Positions 25,861 through 34,444 of a DNA stretch of 64,000 bases are shown here, piece after piece. The stretch comes from Paraglaciecola sp. MB-3u-78 (GTDB taxonomy: Bacteria; Pseudomonadota; Gammaproteobacteria; Enterobacterales; Alteromonadaceae): contig NZ_PJCF01000001.1 of NCBI RefSeq assembly GCF_002835935.1, forward strand, positions 1-64,000. The letters run 5' to 3'. The notes below the pieces were generated by a model. That model saw nothing but the letters and a program-made list of their open reading frames with translations. It had not been told where the DNA came from and ran no database searches. The translations under genes were made by a program, and so were the position numbers. The stretch's first letter is position 1. Each line of letters opens with the position of its first letter.

Positions 25861-26172
25861 ATCGATCTCCAATCACTGCTAGTTTTGGTTTACCTAGAGC
25901 GTGAGTATCTCTCTAGGATCCGTATAACAGTTACATTGCGTATCTTGTGCCAAGTTTTAAAAAAATTTAAACCATTGTTATAAAAGACTTTTATTTGATT
26001 TTAAGTAAATTTACGTGTTGTTTTTTTTCATTTTAAAAATGCAAATTGAGAATTTTTCTTATTACGAAAAAATGTATATGAAAGGGAGTATTAATGTTTA
26101 TTGATAATATCAAATGCGAATTAGCAGCACTTTTTGCAGAGCTCGGTCGTATGCATATATCGGTAATGTTAG
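25861..26172. other. AT-rich intergenic region upstream of the WecG-type gene
   Basis: It contains the sigma-54-like box at 25937-25953, a long AT-rich tract (about 25950-26080), and the ribosome-binding site and first part of a possible 41-codon gene on the plus strand from 26094. Confidence 0.5.
25937..25953 (-). promoter_or_regulatory. Sigma-54-like promoter of the exopolysaccharide operon
   Basis: On the minus strand TTGGCACAAGATACGCA carries a perfect -24 element (TGGCAC) and a GC dinucleotide at the right 10-bp spacing for the -12 element, although ACGC departs from TTGC. Transcription would begin near 25925, about 65 bp before the WecG-type start codon. Confidence 0.45.
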
Positions 26173-26219
26173 CTAGGTACGACCAAACTCTGAATAACGC
26201 TTTAATACTAATGCGGTGA
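26094..26219 (+). CDS. Possible small protein (41 aa), unknown
   Basis: ATG at 26094 is preceded by AAAGGGAG at 26081-26088, an unusually strong ribosome-binding site for this window. The frame encodes 41 residues (MFIDNIKCELAALFAELGRM, then HISVMLARYDQTLNNALILM and a final R) and stops with TGA at 26217-26219. The last 16 codons overlap the 3' end of the opposite-strand glycosyltransferase gene. The composition suggests amphipathic helices. No family is recognised; it may be chance. Confidence 0.3.
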   Translation: MFIDNIKCELAALFAELGRMHISVMLARYDQTLNNALILMR

Positions 26220-26904
26220 GATTAGTAAGTTTATCTTGGGGAGGACAAGATTGGCTTTTTATCTGGGTTAAAGCCTGATATTTGCTGAATATTTTGGTCA
26301 ATCTTGCTAGAGCCTTATGACTTAGATTGAGCCAGAGGTTGGTACGTAAAGGCCCAAAACTAAAATGTCGAATATAATCATTTAAGTCTGGATCGTAAGT
26401 ATTATTCCAACTTCGATTTAGGGTGCTCACGAATTGACAATGCTTGGTATATTCAATGATGTGTCCATTTTCACCCCAGCCTACGTCATTTTCAGCCAAT
26501 ATTGGTTGATGCCGAGCTGTTATTATCGTGTTTAACCAGCTTCGCACCTTGCTATGATTTTTTATCAACATTACACCTGAGTTAAATCTTCCCGTGTAAC
26601 TTTTCGCCAAATACAGGTATTTATTAGGCAGTAACACATTGTTTAGTTTAGGTGTGTGCGTTTGGATATAGGCATCAGCGTCGACAAATAATACAGCATC
26701 ATAACCATTATCTAAGGCTTCAATCATTAAGGTTAACTTTAACCAACAGCACTCCACACCAATAGAAGTCGCATAAGGTCTGGTGACAACTTGATAAGTA
26801 TAACCATTACGGTCTGCATAACGCTTGTGTGAAGCAATACAATCTTTATATAGCCATTGGTAACCGTTCAGTGCAATGCTAAATACTAACACGTTATTTT
26901 TCAT
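26173..26904 (-). CDS. Putative glycosyltransferase, GT-A fold
   Basis: The 243-aa protein has VLVFSIALNGYQWLYKDCIA, then GYTYQVVTRPY, a WLKLTLMIEAL block and LFVDADAYI with the DxD metal motif. GRFNSGVMLIKNHSKVRSWL and ENDVGWGENGHIIEY follow. This order is typical of GT-A enzymes of the GMA12/MNN10 (GT34-like) type. It is transcribed leftward toward the polysaccharide operon but is separated from it by about 300 bp and has its own candidate promoter at 26953-26969. It likely modifies the same polysaccharide. Confidence 0.7.
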   Translation of the reverse strand: MKNNVLVFSIALNGYQWLYKDCIASHKRYADRNGYTYQVVTRPYATSIGVECCWLKLTLMIEALDNGYDAVLFVDADAYIQTHTPKLNNVLLPNKYLYLAKSYTGRFNSGVMLIKNHSKVRSWLNTIITARHQPILAENDVGWGENGHIIEYTKHCQFVSTLNRSWNNTYDPDLNDYIRHFSFGPLRTNLWLNLSHKALARLTKIFSKYQALTQIKSQSCPPQDKLTNLTALVLKRYSEFGRT

Positions 26905-26952
26905 AGTTTCACCACTCTCATACTAATTTTAGATGTCTTCTAATGCTTGCAT

Positions 26953-26969
26953 TGCAAGAAACAATCCAA
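26953..26969 (-). promoter_or_regulatory. Weak sigma-54-like promoter of the GT-A gene
   Basis: On the minus strand TTGGATTGTTTCTTGCA has the invariant GG and a perfect TTGCA at the correct spacing; the CAC of the -24 element is replaced by ATT. Transcription would start near 26941, 37 bp before the gene. Confidence 0.3.
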
Positions 26970-27137
26970 TTCTACCGCTCAGTAAAAAGCAAGTTTCAGA
27001 GCAGCACCATGAAATTAGCTATGCGATTTAGGAATATCTTGTGTATTGCGTTGCAAATTGCAAACAAACCATAAAATAACGCAACCATTAGTGACTCAAC
27101 ATTAGCTAATCAATTGATTTATATATATTTTCAAACA

Positions 27138-27153
27138 TGGCACGAAGTTGGCA
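27138..27153 (+). promoter_or_regulatory. Sigma-54-like promoter of the LruC-domain gene
   Basis: TGGCACGAAGTTGGCA matches the consensus TGGCACG-N4-TTGCA except for one base in the -12 element, with GG and GC at exact spacing. Transcription would start near 27165, 65 bp before the gene start. Confidence 0.6.
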
Positions 27154-27229
27154 AACCTTAGAGCTTGCACGAGCATCCCAACATATTATTGGGTGATGCA
27201 ACCATTGTTAATATAACTAGAGAAATATT

Positions 27230-28852
27230 ATGCACCGATTCTATCGAACAAGTTTAATCTGGGGATTAGCCCTATTATGTTTTCAAACCCAAGCAACGGA
27301 ACAAGAAAATGGTCAATATGTATGGAAGTTTTTGTCAGGCCAAGAATGGCCTCAAGGATACAACCAAAATATAGGCAAGCCTGACAACTTAATTTGGAGC
27401 CGTGATGAGTACACTGATGACTTTTTTCAGCGTATTAATAACGCCTTACCAGAACGCGAGTTAAACCAAGCCTTCATCACAGATGACAAAGGGTCAACCA
27501 TTCACATTACGGAGCAAGCTGAAGTGTTTGTGACCTTCATCCACGAAGGTGCAGGTTACAAAAACTCCTTTGGCTTTTTTATCTTTGACCCAGAAAATCC
27601 CCCCACGTCACCAGAAGAAGTCCGAGAAACCATTGTTTTTCCTAACTTATCCTATCCACATATGACAAAAGGACACAGGGTCAGCCTAGGTTTTTTTGAG
27701 GCAGGAACCAGTATTGGTTTTTTCATTGCTGCAAACGGTTTCGACTATTACAGTGGAGTTAAATCTAGGTCTGCACCTTACTACTACTCATTACAAGACT
27801 TGAATCCAGAAAATGACCCAGCGTTACGTCAGCATGCTGTTTTATTGTACGATGAAGACGTGGCGGAAGTGATTCTAGGGTTTGAAGATTTACCTAGAAC
27901 TTGGGGCGATAATGACTTTAATGACGCGGTATTCAGTATCAAGTCGACCCCAGAGCGAGCCATAGAAAAAGAGAACCTAACGAAAGTACCTAATGTTAAC
28001 GACAGTGACGCAGACGGCGTACCTGATGATCAAGACGAATTCCCAAATGATTATCGTCGCACTTATAGTAGTTATTTCCCTAGTCAGAACAGTTACGTTA
28101 CGTTGGCTTACGAAGATAATTGGCCGAGCCTTGGAGACTACGACTTTAATGATCTAGTCATAAGAGAACGTCTACGCACTGTATATGATGCAAGTGGCCT
28201 AGTAAGCGGATTTATACTTGATGGTTTTATCGCAGCAAGAGGCGCCTCACAGAAAAATGGTTTTGCATTGCGCTTAGTCGATATTGAAGGCGCACAAATC
28301 GCAAGTGCTACGCTGAATATCAATGGTAACAGGTATCAAAAAAGCGTTGAAAATAATCAGACCGATGCTGTGATATCACTTTGGAGTAATAGTCATACCT
28401 ATACTCAAACTGGAGAAACAGGTAAATGTTCACTGTTTAATACCAACAAACAGTGTGCTCAGTTTGATCCCGTTCCGTTTAGTTTTGATGTGAAATTTAC
28501 GAACAGCCAATTGTCATTAAATCATTCAGCACTGGACTTTTTTATCTATCGCACCGCTGACCGCACCTTAGAAATTCATATGCCAGAGTACGCACCAACT
28601 GACTGGTTCAATACCGGGCGATTTGGGACGAAACAAGATACCTCTGATCCAAGTCAACAACGTTATTTTAAATCAGCAAACAACTTACCGTGGGCTATAA
28701 AAATAACCGATGACTGGCATTACCCACGTGAATATATTGATGTGTTATGGGCTTACCCTGACTATGAGCAATGGGTAGAAACATCGGGCCAACAATCATC
28801 TGATTGGTACAAGACAAGTGAGCGCAGCACTCACTTTTATCAACCTAAATAA
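27230..28852 (+). CDS. Secreted LruC-domain protein
   Basis: The 540-aa protein has a signal peptide (MHRFYRTSLIWGLALLCFQT, cut near TQA). A DUF4114-like acidic block follows (VILGFEDLPRTWGDNDFNDA), then a calcium-binding thrombospondin-type-3-like run (VNDSDADGVPDDQDEFPNDY) and the LruC signature (SYVTLAYEDNWPSLGDYDFN, DLVIRERL). Such proteins are exported and bind Ca2+ through repeated Asp residues. Their precise role is not established. Expression next to a polysaccharide operon and from a sigma-54-like promoter suggests a matrix or surface function. Confidence 0.85.
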   Translation: MHRFYRTSLIWGLALLCFQTQATEQENGQYVWKFLSGQEWPQGYNQNIGKPDNLIWSRDEYTDDFFQRINNALPERELNQAFITDDKGSTIHITEQAEVFVTFIHEGAGYKNSFGFFIFDPENPPTSPEEVRETIVFPNLSYPHMTKGHRVSLGFFEAGTSIGFFIAANGFDYYSGVKSRSAPYYYSLQDLNPENDPALRQHAVLLYDEDVAEVILGFEDLPRTWGDNDFNDAVFSIKSTPERAIEKENLTKVPNVNDSDADGVPDDQDEFPNDYRRTYSSYFPSQNSYVTLAYEDNWPSLGDYDFNDLVIRERLRTVYDASGLVSGFILDGFIAARGASQKNGFALRLVDIEGAQIASATLNINGNRYQKSVENNQTDAVISLWSNSHTYTQTGETGKCSLFNTNKQCAQFDPVPFSFDVKFTNSQLSLNHSALDFFIYRTADRTLEIHMPEYAPTDWFNTGRFGTKQDTSDPSQQRYFKSANNLPWAIKITDDWHYPREYIDVLWAYPDYEQWVETSGQQSSDWYKTSERSTHFYQPK

Positions 28853-28863
28853 TTGAGGAGAAA

Positions 28864-29385
28864 ATGATGAAACGACTTAAAAACAACAAAATAATACTCA
28901 GTTCAGCATTAACAAAAAAAGCAAATAGCTTGTCGAGAATTCTATGCACAGCTTTGTTCTGTTTGCTGGCTGTTTGCCAGGTTAGTGTGGCAGAAGACTA
29001 TTTACCTGATTCTGAAAAATTGGTGACTAAAGCGGCTCAATCAAAGGATCTATATGTTGAACCTGACTTTAACTTTCAGACCTTCAATACTTATACTTTA
29101 GAATTATTTGTCAATGACTCAAATGGACAACCCTTGCAAGGCGTGCTTTTACGTATCTTTTCTACTGATGCTGAAAACGTAGGATCTGAAGAAAGTTTAG
29201 CTGCACAAAAATCATTGTTAGGCATCGTAAAGACGGATCATCATGGAAGTGTCTATCAAACTATTGAGATATCGGGGTCTATCAAACAGGTGTTACTGCA
29301 ACTCAATAGTCAAAGTCCTAATAACCAAGTGCTGATTAAACTTGCTGATCAAGAATATATTAGCCATGTCTTTGAAGTGGATTAG
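28864..29385 (+). CDS. Secreted protein of unknown function, LruC partner
   Basis: GAGGAG precedes ATG at 28864 (a second ATG follows at once). The 173-aa product has a long N-terminal signal (hydrophobic ILCTALFCLLAVCQVSVA, cut near VAE). The mature part contains a beta-sandwich-like repeat unit, YTLELFVNDSNGQPLQGVLL, then GIVKTDHHGSVYQTIEISG, reminiscent of carboxypeptidase-regulatory-like folds that sit beside surface proteins. It follows the LruC gene by 11 bp and ends before a clear terminator, so the two form an operon. No family name can be given. Confidence 0.75.
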   Translation: MMKRLKNNKIILSSALTKKANSLSRILCTALFCLLAVCQVSVAEDYLPDSEKLVTKAAQSKDLYVEPDFNFQTFNTYTLELFVNDSNGQPLQGVLLRIFSTDAENVGSEESLAAQKSLLGIVKTDHHGSVYQTIEISGSIKQVLLQLNSQSPNNQVLIKLADQEYISHVFEVD

Positions 29386-29442
29386 TAGTAGCGCAATTTA
29401 AACCATGAGTGAGTATACATTTTGCGTGTATTGTTAAGACTA

Positions 29443-29487
29443 GGGCAATCAATATCAGTAAGTAATCAATACTGATATTTTTTGCCC
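29443..29487 (+). terminator. Terminator of the LruC operon
   Basis: AATATCAGTA (29451-29460) pairs with TACTGATATT (29470-29479) around a 9-nt loop and is followed by TTTT. Outer GGGCAA/TTGCCC bases can extend the stem. It lies about 60 bp after the upstream stop. Confidence 0.75.
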
Positions 29488-29625
29488 CTATTAACCTTTA
29501 TAATTTGTAACTATATGATGATATAAATCATTGTACTAAATAGACTTATTAAAAATATAGTCCGTTTTTTTTTCAACCAATTCAGTCTATTAAATACAAC
29601 AACAGGCACGTTAAGGAGACATCAA

Positions 29626-30644
29626 ATGAATGATGAAAATGCAGTAACTAAACCGCCTATGACAGTGCTTTGTGTGGATGACGAATTAGATATCACTCAT
29701 GCTATGAAACGTTTGTTACGTAAACAAAACTACAATTTGTTATTCGCTTCAAGTGGTGCAAAAGCCTTAGAGCTTATGCAACTCAACGATGTTCATATGA
29801 TCATTTCTGATATGAGAATGCCTGCTATGTCAGGTGCAGAATTATTAGAAAAGGTAGCCATATCTTATCCCAACAGCTATCGTATTTTATTGACTGGCTA
29901 CGCCGATATAGAATCGACGGTAAGTGCTATTAACAAAGGAAAAATTCACAAATATATTCAAAAACCATGGAATAACGACGAGCTAATCAGTTCAATCGAA
30001 GAAGGGTTGCAAGAAGTCAGATTAAAGAATGAAAACATACATCTGCAAAAGCGCATAAAAAAAACAATAGCGGCCTTAAAGAGCTGAATCAAAACCTTAA
30101 AGATAAGGTGCAATTACGTACTAAAAAAATTCACACCGCATTAAATAAAATAGAGCGCAATAATAACGCCACCCAAAAAGTGTTGTACAACCTGATAAAT
30201 ATTAATCCTAATATCAACAGCGGTTTTGCAAATAGTGTAAGCCAATTATCTAAGCGAATAGCCGAGTATTTATCGCTATCCAATGATGAAGTCAGTGATA
30301 TTACTTATGCAGCATTGTTATGCGAAATTGGCTTATTGGGATTAGTTACAGCCATCTATAGTAAGCCGTTTAGTGAACTTAACTATAATCATATGCAAGA
30401 ATATCTGAGTCAAACTAAAATAGCGCAGCTTGCACTTGGACCGGCTCTGCATTTGCAAGCGGTGTCAGATATTATTACTTACCAATTTGAGTGGCACAAT
30501 GGCGCGGGACCCAACAAGTTAGTTGATTCACAAATCCCCCTAGGAGCAAAAATTCTATCTGTAGCAAGAGATTACTGGCGTTATGCATTAGGCAGAATGA
30601 CACGTTTTCAACAAAGCAACGATAGCGAAACTGCTACAGTATGA
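29626..30644 (+). CDS. hnoD: HnoD-like response regulator with degenerate HD-GYP domain, split by a frameshift
   Basis: The first frame (29626-30087, AAGGAG upstream) encodes a receiver domain: VDDELDITHAMKRLLRKQNY, IISDMRMPAMSG with the phospho-Asp, and YIQKPWNNDEL. The second frame (open from about 30063 to 30644) continues with a coiled coil (GLKELNQNLKDKVQLRTKKI) and a domain shaped like HD-GYP. Its HD is replaced (ALLCEIGLLGL) and its GYP is altered (WHNGAGPNKL), so catalysis is lost. The frames join perfectly by a -1 shift on A-AAA-AAA within eight A's at 30057-30064. Position opposite an H-NOX/kinase operon and the degenerate HD-GYP match HnoD of the Shewanella NO pathway, which restrains the EAL enzyme HnoB. 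It is either a recoded gene, a sequencing error or a pseudogene. Confidence 0.75.
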
Positions 30645-30698
30645 AAAAAGCCAACCCAAACCGATGTTTTTAATAATAGAAAATCAGCAGATTGAAGC

Positions 30699-32237
30699 CT
30701 AAATACTCACTGGAAAAGATAAGTTAAAGGTAGTGCCCAAGCCGATTTCAGAGTCGACAGTGACCTGCACATTATGTGCTTCAAGAATAACATAGGAGAC
30801 AGATAGTCCTAATCCTGTACCCACACCAACAGGCTTAGTGGTAAAAAAAGGAGTGAATAGCTTACTTATCGTCTCTTCGTTCATGCCGCACCCCGTGTCT
30901 TTAACATGGATTATCACTCTTTGGTTTTCTTCAGTATGCCAAATACTGAGTTTTCCACCTCCTTGCATGGCGTAGGCTGCGTTGATAAACAAATTCATAA
31001 AGACTTGTTGTAATTGCCCCAAATTACCTAAGACTAAAGGGCTTGAATCGTTCATTTGATTATCAATTTGATGCTCATATTTAAATACGTTCCCAGCAAT
31101 TCTCAACGCAGCATCAACACATTTATTCAGCGATATTTGAATCAGCTTTGCATCCCCAGCATGAGAAAAACTCTTTAGGTTTTCTACAATATCTCTGACC
31201 CTATTTAACCCTTCAATATTGGAGGTTAATAAAGCGACAGAATCCTCATCTATATAGGTAAGGTCAATTTTTTTACATAGGGCAATAAAAGACGACATAT
31301 CCAAATTATTATGTGTTTGCAATTCACTTTTAATATCATCATGCAGGCTTTTATAATCCATTAAATACTCTTTAAGCACCTGCATATTTGAACGTATAAA
31401 AGCTAAAGGGTTATTGATCTCGTGGGCAACGCCAGCAGCTAATTGACCCAACGAGGCCATTTTTTCTGATTGAATGAGCTGACATTTTGCCGTTTCAAGA
31501 TTGTATACTGAATCTTGAAGTTGAACATTTTGTCTGAGTATACGTTCATCGGTTAACCTTCTTTGGATACCGCTAGCGAAGTTATCTCTAGCTGTTGCCA
31601 AGATTGGGAAAATACACTCATCAACCAATTCCTTTCGGCTCAAGAATGCCAACCAGCCAATTTTACCGCCAGACAAGGAAAAATTCATATACAGCACCCA
31701 ACCAAACTGCTGTAAATTGTAATTGTTAACCTCGCTGACCTGAGAAACAAACCACGACTCTAATATTTCAGTTTCGGTTAGGGGCAAGTTGTCGTTAACA
31801 AGTATTTGCAACTCACTTTGAGATTGCCATCCGAGTTCTTTACTCCATACCTTATCAACTGTCCCATCTAGTTCCACACCATCTTTAGTAACAAAGTAAA
31901 ATCCATAATCTGCAGCACAATATTCGCAAGTGAGTTCAACCATGTTGCCGACCATATCGTTTAGCGGCATCTGCGATGCCCCGGCCATTGAAGTTTTCCC
32001 AAGGTATTCGAGCTCAAATTGTTTTGTTGTTGAAAAAGCCAATGCCTTTTCCAAAGACTGATTAGTTTGATAAATTTCCAGAGAATATCTCTCTAGCTGG
32101 TTTTCAGCCATATTCCGCGCTTTCTTTTCTCTTGCGGCTTTACGTTCGAGAACGGCAATACGTTTCTGAAGTTCCTCAACAGACTTATTCTCAGTTAATA
32201 CAAGCTCGCCAGTTTGAGGCTCTATTTTTTTATTCAC
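30699..32237 (-). CDS. hnoK: H-NOX-associated sensor histidine kinase
   Basis: The 512-aa soluble kinase begins with a coiled coil (about 15-70) and a GAF-like middle region. The HisKA box is GQLAAGVAHEINNPLAFIRS and the HATPase motifs are VFMNLFINAAYAMQGGG, DTGCGMNEETISKLFTPFFT and GVGTGLGLSV. No membrane segment is present, as expected for a kinase whose sensor is the separate H-NOX protein. Its start overlaps the H-NOX stop by 4 bp, so the two proteins are coupled. In characterised systems NO-bound H-NOX inhibits this kinase and so changes phosphotransfer to HnoB, HnoC and HnoD. Confidence 0.88.
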   Translation of the reverse strand: MNKKIEPQTGELVLTENKSVEELQKRIAVLERKAAREKKARNMAENQLERYSLEIYQTNQSLEKALAFSTTKQFELEYLGKTSMAGASQMPLNDMVGNMVELTCEYCAADYGFYFVTKDGVELDGTVDKVWSKELGWQSQSELQILVNDNLPLTETEILESWFVSQVSEVNNYNLQQFGWVLYMNFSLSGGKIGWLAFLSRKELVDECIFPILATARDNFASGIQRRLTDERILRQNVQLQDSVYNLETAKCQLIQSEKMASLGQLAAGVAHEINNPLAFIRSNMQVLKEYLMDYKSLHDDIKSELQTHNNLDMSSFIALCKKIDLTYIDEDSVALLTSNIEGLNRVRDIVENLKSFSHAGDAKLIQISLNKCVDAALRIAGNVFKYEHQIDNQMNDSSPLVLGNLGQLQQVFMNLFINAAYAMQGGGKLSIWHTEENQRVIIHVKDTGCGMNEETISKLFTPFFTTKPVGVGTGLGLSVSYVILEAHNVQVTVDSEIGLGTTFNLSFPVSI

Positions 32238-32776
32238 ACTTTTTCTACATCAAGCACGCAACGGTGACCGCCTTCATGTTCACATTCAGATTGGGAAACC
32301 TTTATTTTTTGCCCCGTATGCTCAGCAAGTCCATGCACAATACCTTCACAGAAAAAACATAACTGACGTGGAGACTGATAATGAAATGAGAGCTTATTCG
32401 ATGTTTCAGACAAAAATTCGAATTCGGGTATTAAGGCGTCTGGATTCAGTTTTTTCACCTCTATGTGAATAAAGTCCTGAACCGCATGTAAAAACTCAAA
32501 TATATCTTTAAAGTCATGGACACCCTTTGGGGCCATATTATATAACTCTTTAAAAACCCACGTCCCAAAGGCAAACTGTACATCTTTTGCTGATATGTTT
32601 TTCTTTTCTACTACCAAGCCAATTAAGGTAAACAACTCTAGATCATCGTATGTGCCAACAGTCGTATAAATCCCTTCGCTTGGCAGTTCTGCCTCGCCTA
32701 GTATTTCATCCCAAAAATCTTCTCCCCATAACTCTTCGATAAATTCATTAAATTTTACAAACACAATGCCTTTCAT
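32234..32776 (-). CDS. hnoX: H-NOX haem nitric-oxide sensor
   Basis: The 180-aa protein has the H-NOX start (MKGIVFVKFNEFIEELWG), the proximal haem ligand His104 in FIHIEVKKLNPDALIPEF, and the YxSxR propionate-binding motif Y133-Q-S135-P-R137. The C-terminal Cys/His cluster (Cys140, Cys165, His167 or His171, Cys173) resembles the zinc site described in Shewanella H-NOX, which can also act as a thiol redox switch. It binds NO in the cytoplasm and controls the adjacent kinase. A TATAAT-like -10 and an FNR-type site are seen upstream. Confidence 0.95.
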   Translation of the reverse strand: MKGIVFVKFNEFIEELWGEDFWDEILGEAELPSEGIYTTVGTYDDLELFTLIGLVVEKKNISAKDVQFAFGTWVFKELYNMAPKGVHDFKDIFEFLHAVQDFIHIEVKKLNPDALIPEFEFLSETSNKLSFHYQSPRQLCFFCEGIVHGLAEHTGQKIKVSQSECEHEGGHRCVLDVEKV

Positions 32777-33361
32777 GTCATTCGCCTTTGAATTCTATTG
32801 GTTATTTATTTTCATTAATCCAGTTATTAACTGTATAAAAATTATATACTTATATGCTAGATATATTGAATGAAATCAACCTATGTAAATTCATTACTTC
32901 TTGTAAAAGTGCACCCAATCCCTGCTAGCTTTATCGGCAGATAACAAAACTTTAACAGTATATTTGTAGATAATAAAGCAGGCGCAAAGTGTTTTAAGAC
33001 TAGCAATAAACACCCGATTCATATTTAAACACCCTTTAAAAGATAACCATAGTGAATAAATTTAGTTAAAACAATACATTGAAAAAGTGCGCATGTCGGG
33101 ACTAGTTGAGTTTGTGGCAACATTAATGTAGGTCCCAGCCACTTAAGATCAAAAGTTGACTGACAAAGCCAATGCTTTTGATTTATTCTCTTTAGGATAA
33201 TGTATTCATGGTTAGCATCACCCAGATTGTTTTTGTGATGGAGACTTGCTTTACAACCAACTCATTCTAAATGGCGAATAAACAGTGAGTAAAAAAGTGA
33301 ATAACAAAACTATGTTGAGTTTTTATGGGTTAACAGAGTTTAGCTCGAATGGCTGTGACCT
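32777..33361. other. Divergent intergenic region between H-NOX and a diguanylate cyclase
   Basis: The left part holds the H-NOX ribosome-binding site, a possible -10 (32841-32846) and the FNR-type site. The rest, to 33361, is AT-rich without a convincing coding frame or hairpin. It must also hold the promoter of the rightward cyclase gene, which I cannot locate. Confidence 0.5.
32866..32879 (-). promoter_or_regulatory. FNR/CRP-type operator upstream of the H-NOX gene
   Basis: TTGAATGAAATCAA matches the FNR-family consensus TTGAT-N4-ATCAA at nine of ten positions. A TATAAT on the minus strand lies at 32841-32846. If that is the -10 box, the operator is centred about 38-41 bp before the start of transcription, a classical activating position. 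Confidence 0.4.
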
Positions 33362-34444
33362 GTGAAGAATGAATTAGATGCTTTAGTGCCCTTAGGTCGG
33401 CGAAGTTTAATTCAGGCTACAAATCTTACCGTCACTATTCTGGTCGCCAGTTTAGTGGCGATGAAAATGATATTTTTAGGGCTCGATTCTCCACCTCTCC
33501 CAGCATTTTTTGTGGTTATAACAGGACTGACTAATGCTATCTATATTAGACGTAAGGGTTCGATTGATATAGCAGCCTGGATACTAGTAGTTACGTCGCT
33601 CTTAGGTCTGGCCTTTGCCAGCGTTTATACGGGTGGATTTGGTGCGCCGGTTATATTGCTCGCGCCGATCGTTCCCATTATGACTGTGTTACTTATCAAT
33701 ACGCGGGCGGCATGTATATCTCTTGGACTGACCTGTTTAATTCTAGCAGGCGTTTTTGTTCTGAGTGTCTACGGTTATGTGCCTGAAAACCCGAAAGACC
33801 CAAATTTGGTTCTATTTGGTGATTATATTGTGCTCACTTACCTGTGCCTAGTATCGACTTGGGTAGTATCGAGATATGCTTCAATTTCTAGAACTTTGTT
33901 AGTCAAACTGGAGAAACAATCGAATATAGACTACCTAACTAACATATTAAACCGCCGAGCCATTGAAGCGAGGCTGTTGCTAGAGGTAGGTAGGGCGAAA
34001 CGTTCAGACACCTGGCTATCGTTTATCATGGCTGATGTTGATTTTTTTAAGTTATATAATGATAGCAATGGTCATCAGGCGGGAGATAACTGCCTTAAAG
34101 ATATAGCGAGGTTATTAGATGATTGTTGTGAACGCCCAACGGATGTTGTTGGGCGATTTGGCGGGGAAGAGTTTGTTTTAATATTACCCGACACTAATAT
34201 TGATGGTGCACGAAGAGTTGCAGAAAATATACGAAAAAAAATGACAGACCTGAATATTCCATATGGGCCACAAAAACCGGAGCCAGTCACTTTAACCTTA
34301 GGCATAGTGAGTGCTCATGGTAATACAATAGATAGTATTGAAAAACTCATCCGAGATGCTGATGCCGCACTTTATAAAGGTAAAGATAAAGGTCGGAATT
34401 GTGTTGTCAGTAAGGTGTTTGGTGAGCCTGAAGTGAAACGTTAA
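33362..34444 (+). CDS. Membrane diguanylate cyclase (GGDEF)
   Basis: The 360-aa protein has five or six membrane segments in residues 15-180 and a short helix. A complete GGDEF domain follows: DYLTNILNRRAIEARL, MADVDFFKLYNDSNGHQAGD, VVGRFGGEEF, LYKGKDKGRN. The GGEEF site and an RxxD product-inhibition site (RPTD) are intact, so it should make cyclic-di-GMP at the inner membrane. The start is GTG with no strong ribosome-binding site. It is a single-gene unit downstream of the H-NOX region on the opposite strand. Confidence 0.92.
   Translation: MKNELDALVPLGRRSLIQATNLTVTILVASLVAMKMIFLGLDSPPLPAFFVVITGLTNAIYIRRKGSIDIAAWILVVTSLLGLAFASVYTGGFGAPVILLAPIVPIMTVLLINTRAACISLGLTCLILAGVFVLSVYGYVPENPKDPNLVLFGDYIVLTYLCLVSTWVVSRYASISRTLLVKLEKQSNIDYLTNILNRRAIEARLLLEVGRAKRSDTWLSFIMADVDFFKLYNDSNGHQAGDNCLKDIARLLDDCCERPTDVVGRFGGEEFVLILPDTNIDGARRVAENIRKKMTDLNIPYGPQKPEPVTLTLGIVSAHGNTIDSIEKLIRDADAALYKGKDKGRNCVVSKVFGEPEVKR

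Larger units (their letters stand above)
26905..27229. other. Divergent regulatory region between the GT-A gene and the LruC gene
   Basis: It holds candidate sigma-54 promoters in both directions (26953-26969 minus, 27138-27153 plus). Between them is a run of TTGCGTTGCAAATTGCAAAC-type repeats near 27045-27065, which could be activator or repressor half sites. No coding signal was seen. Confidence 0.5.
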
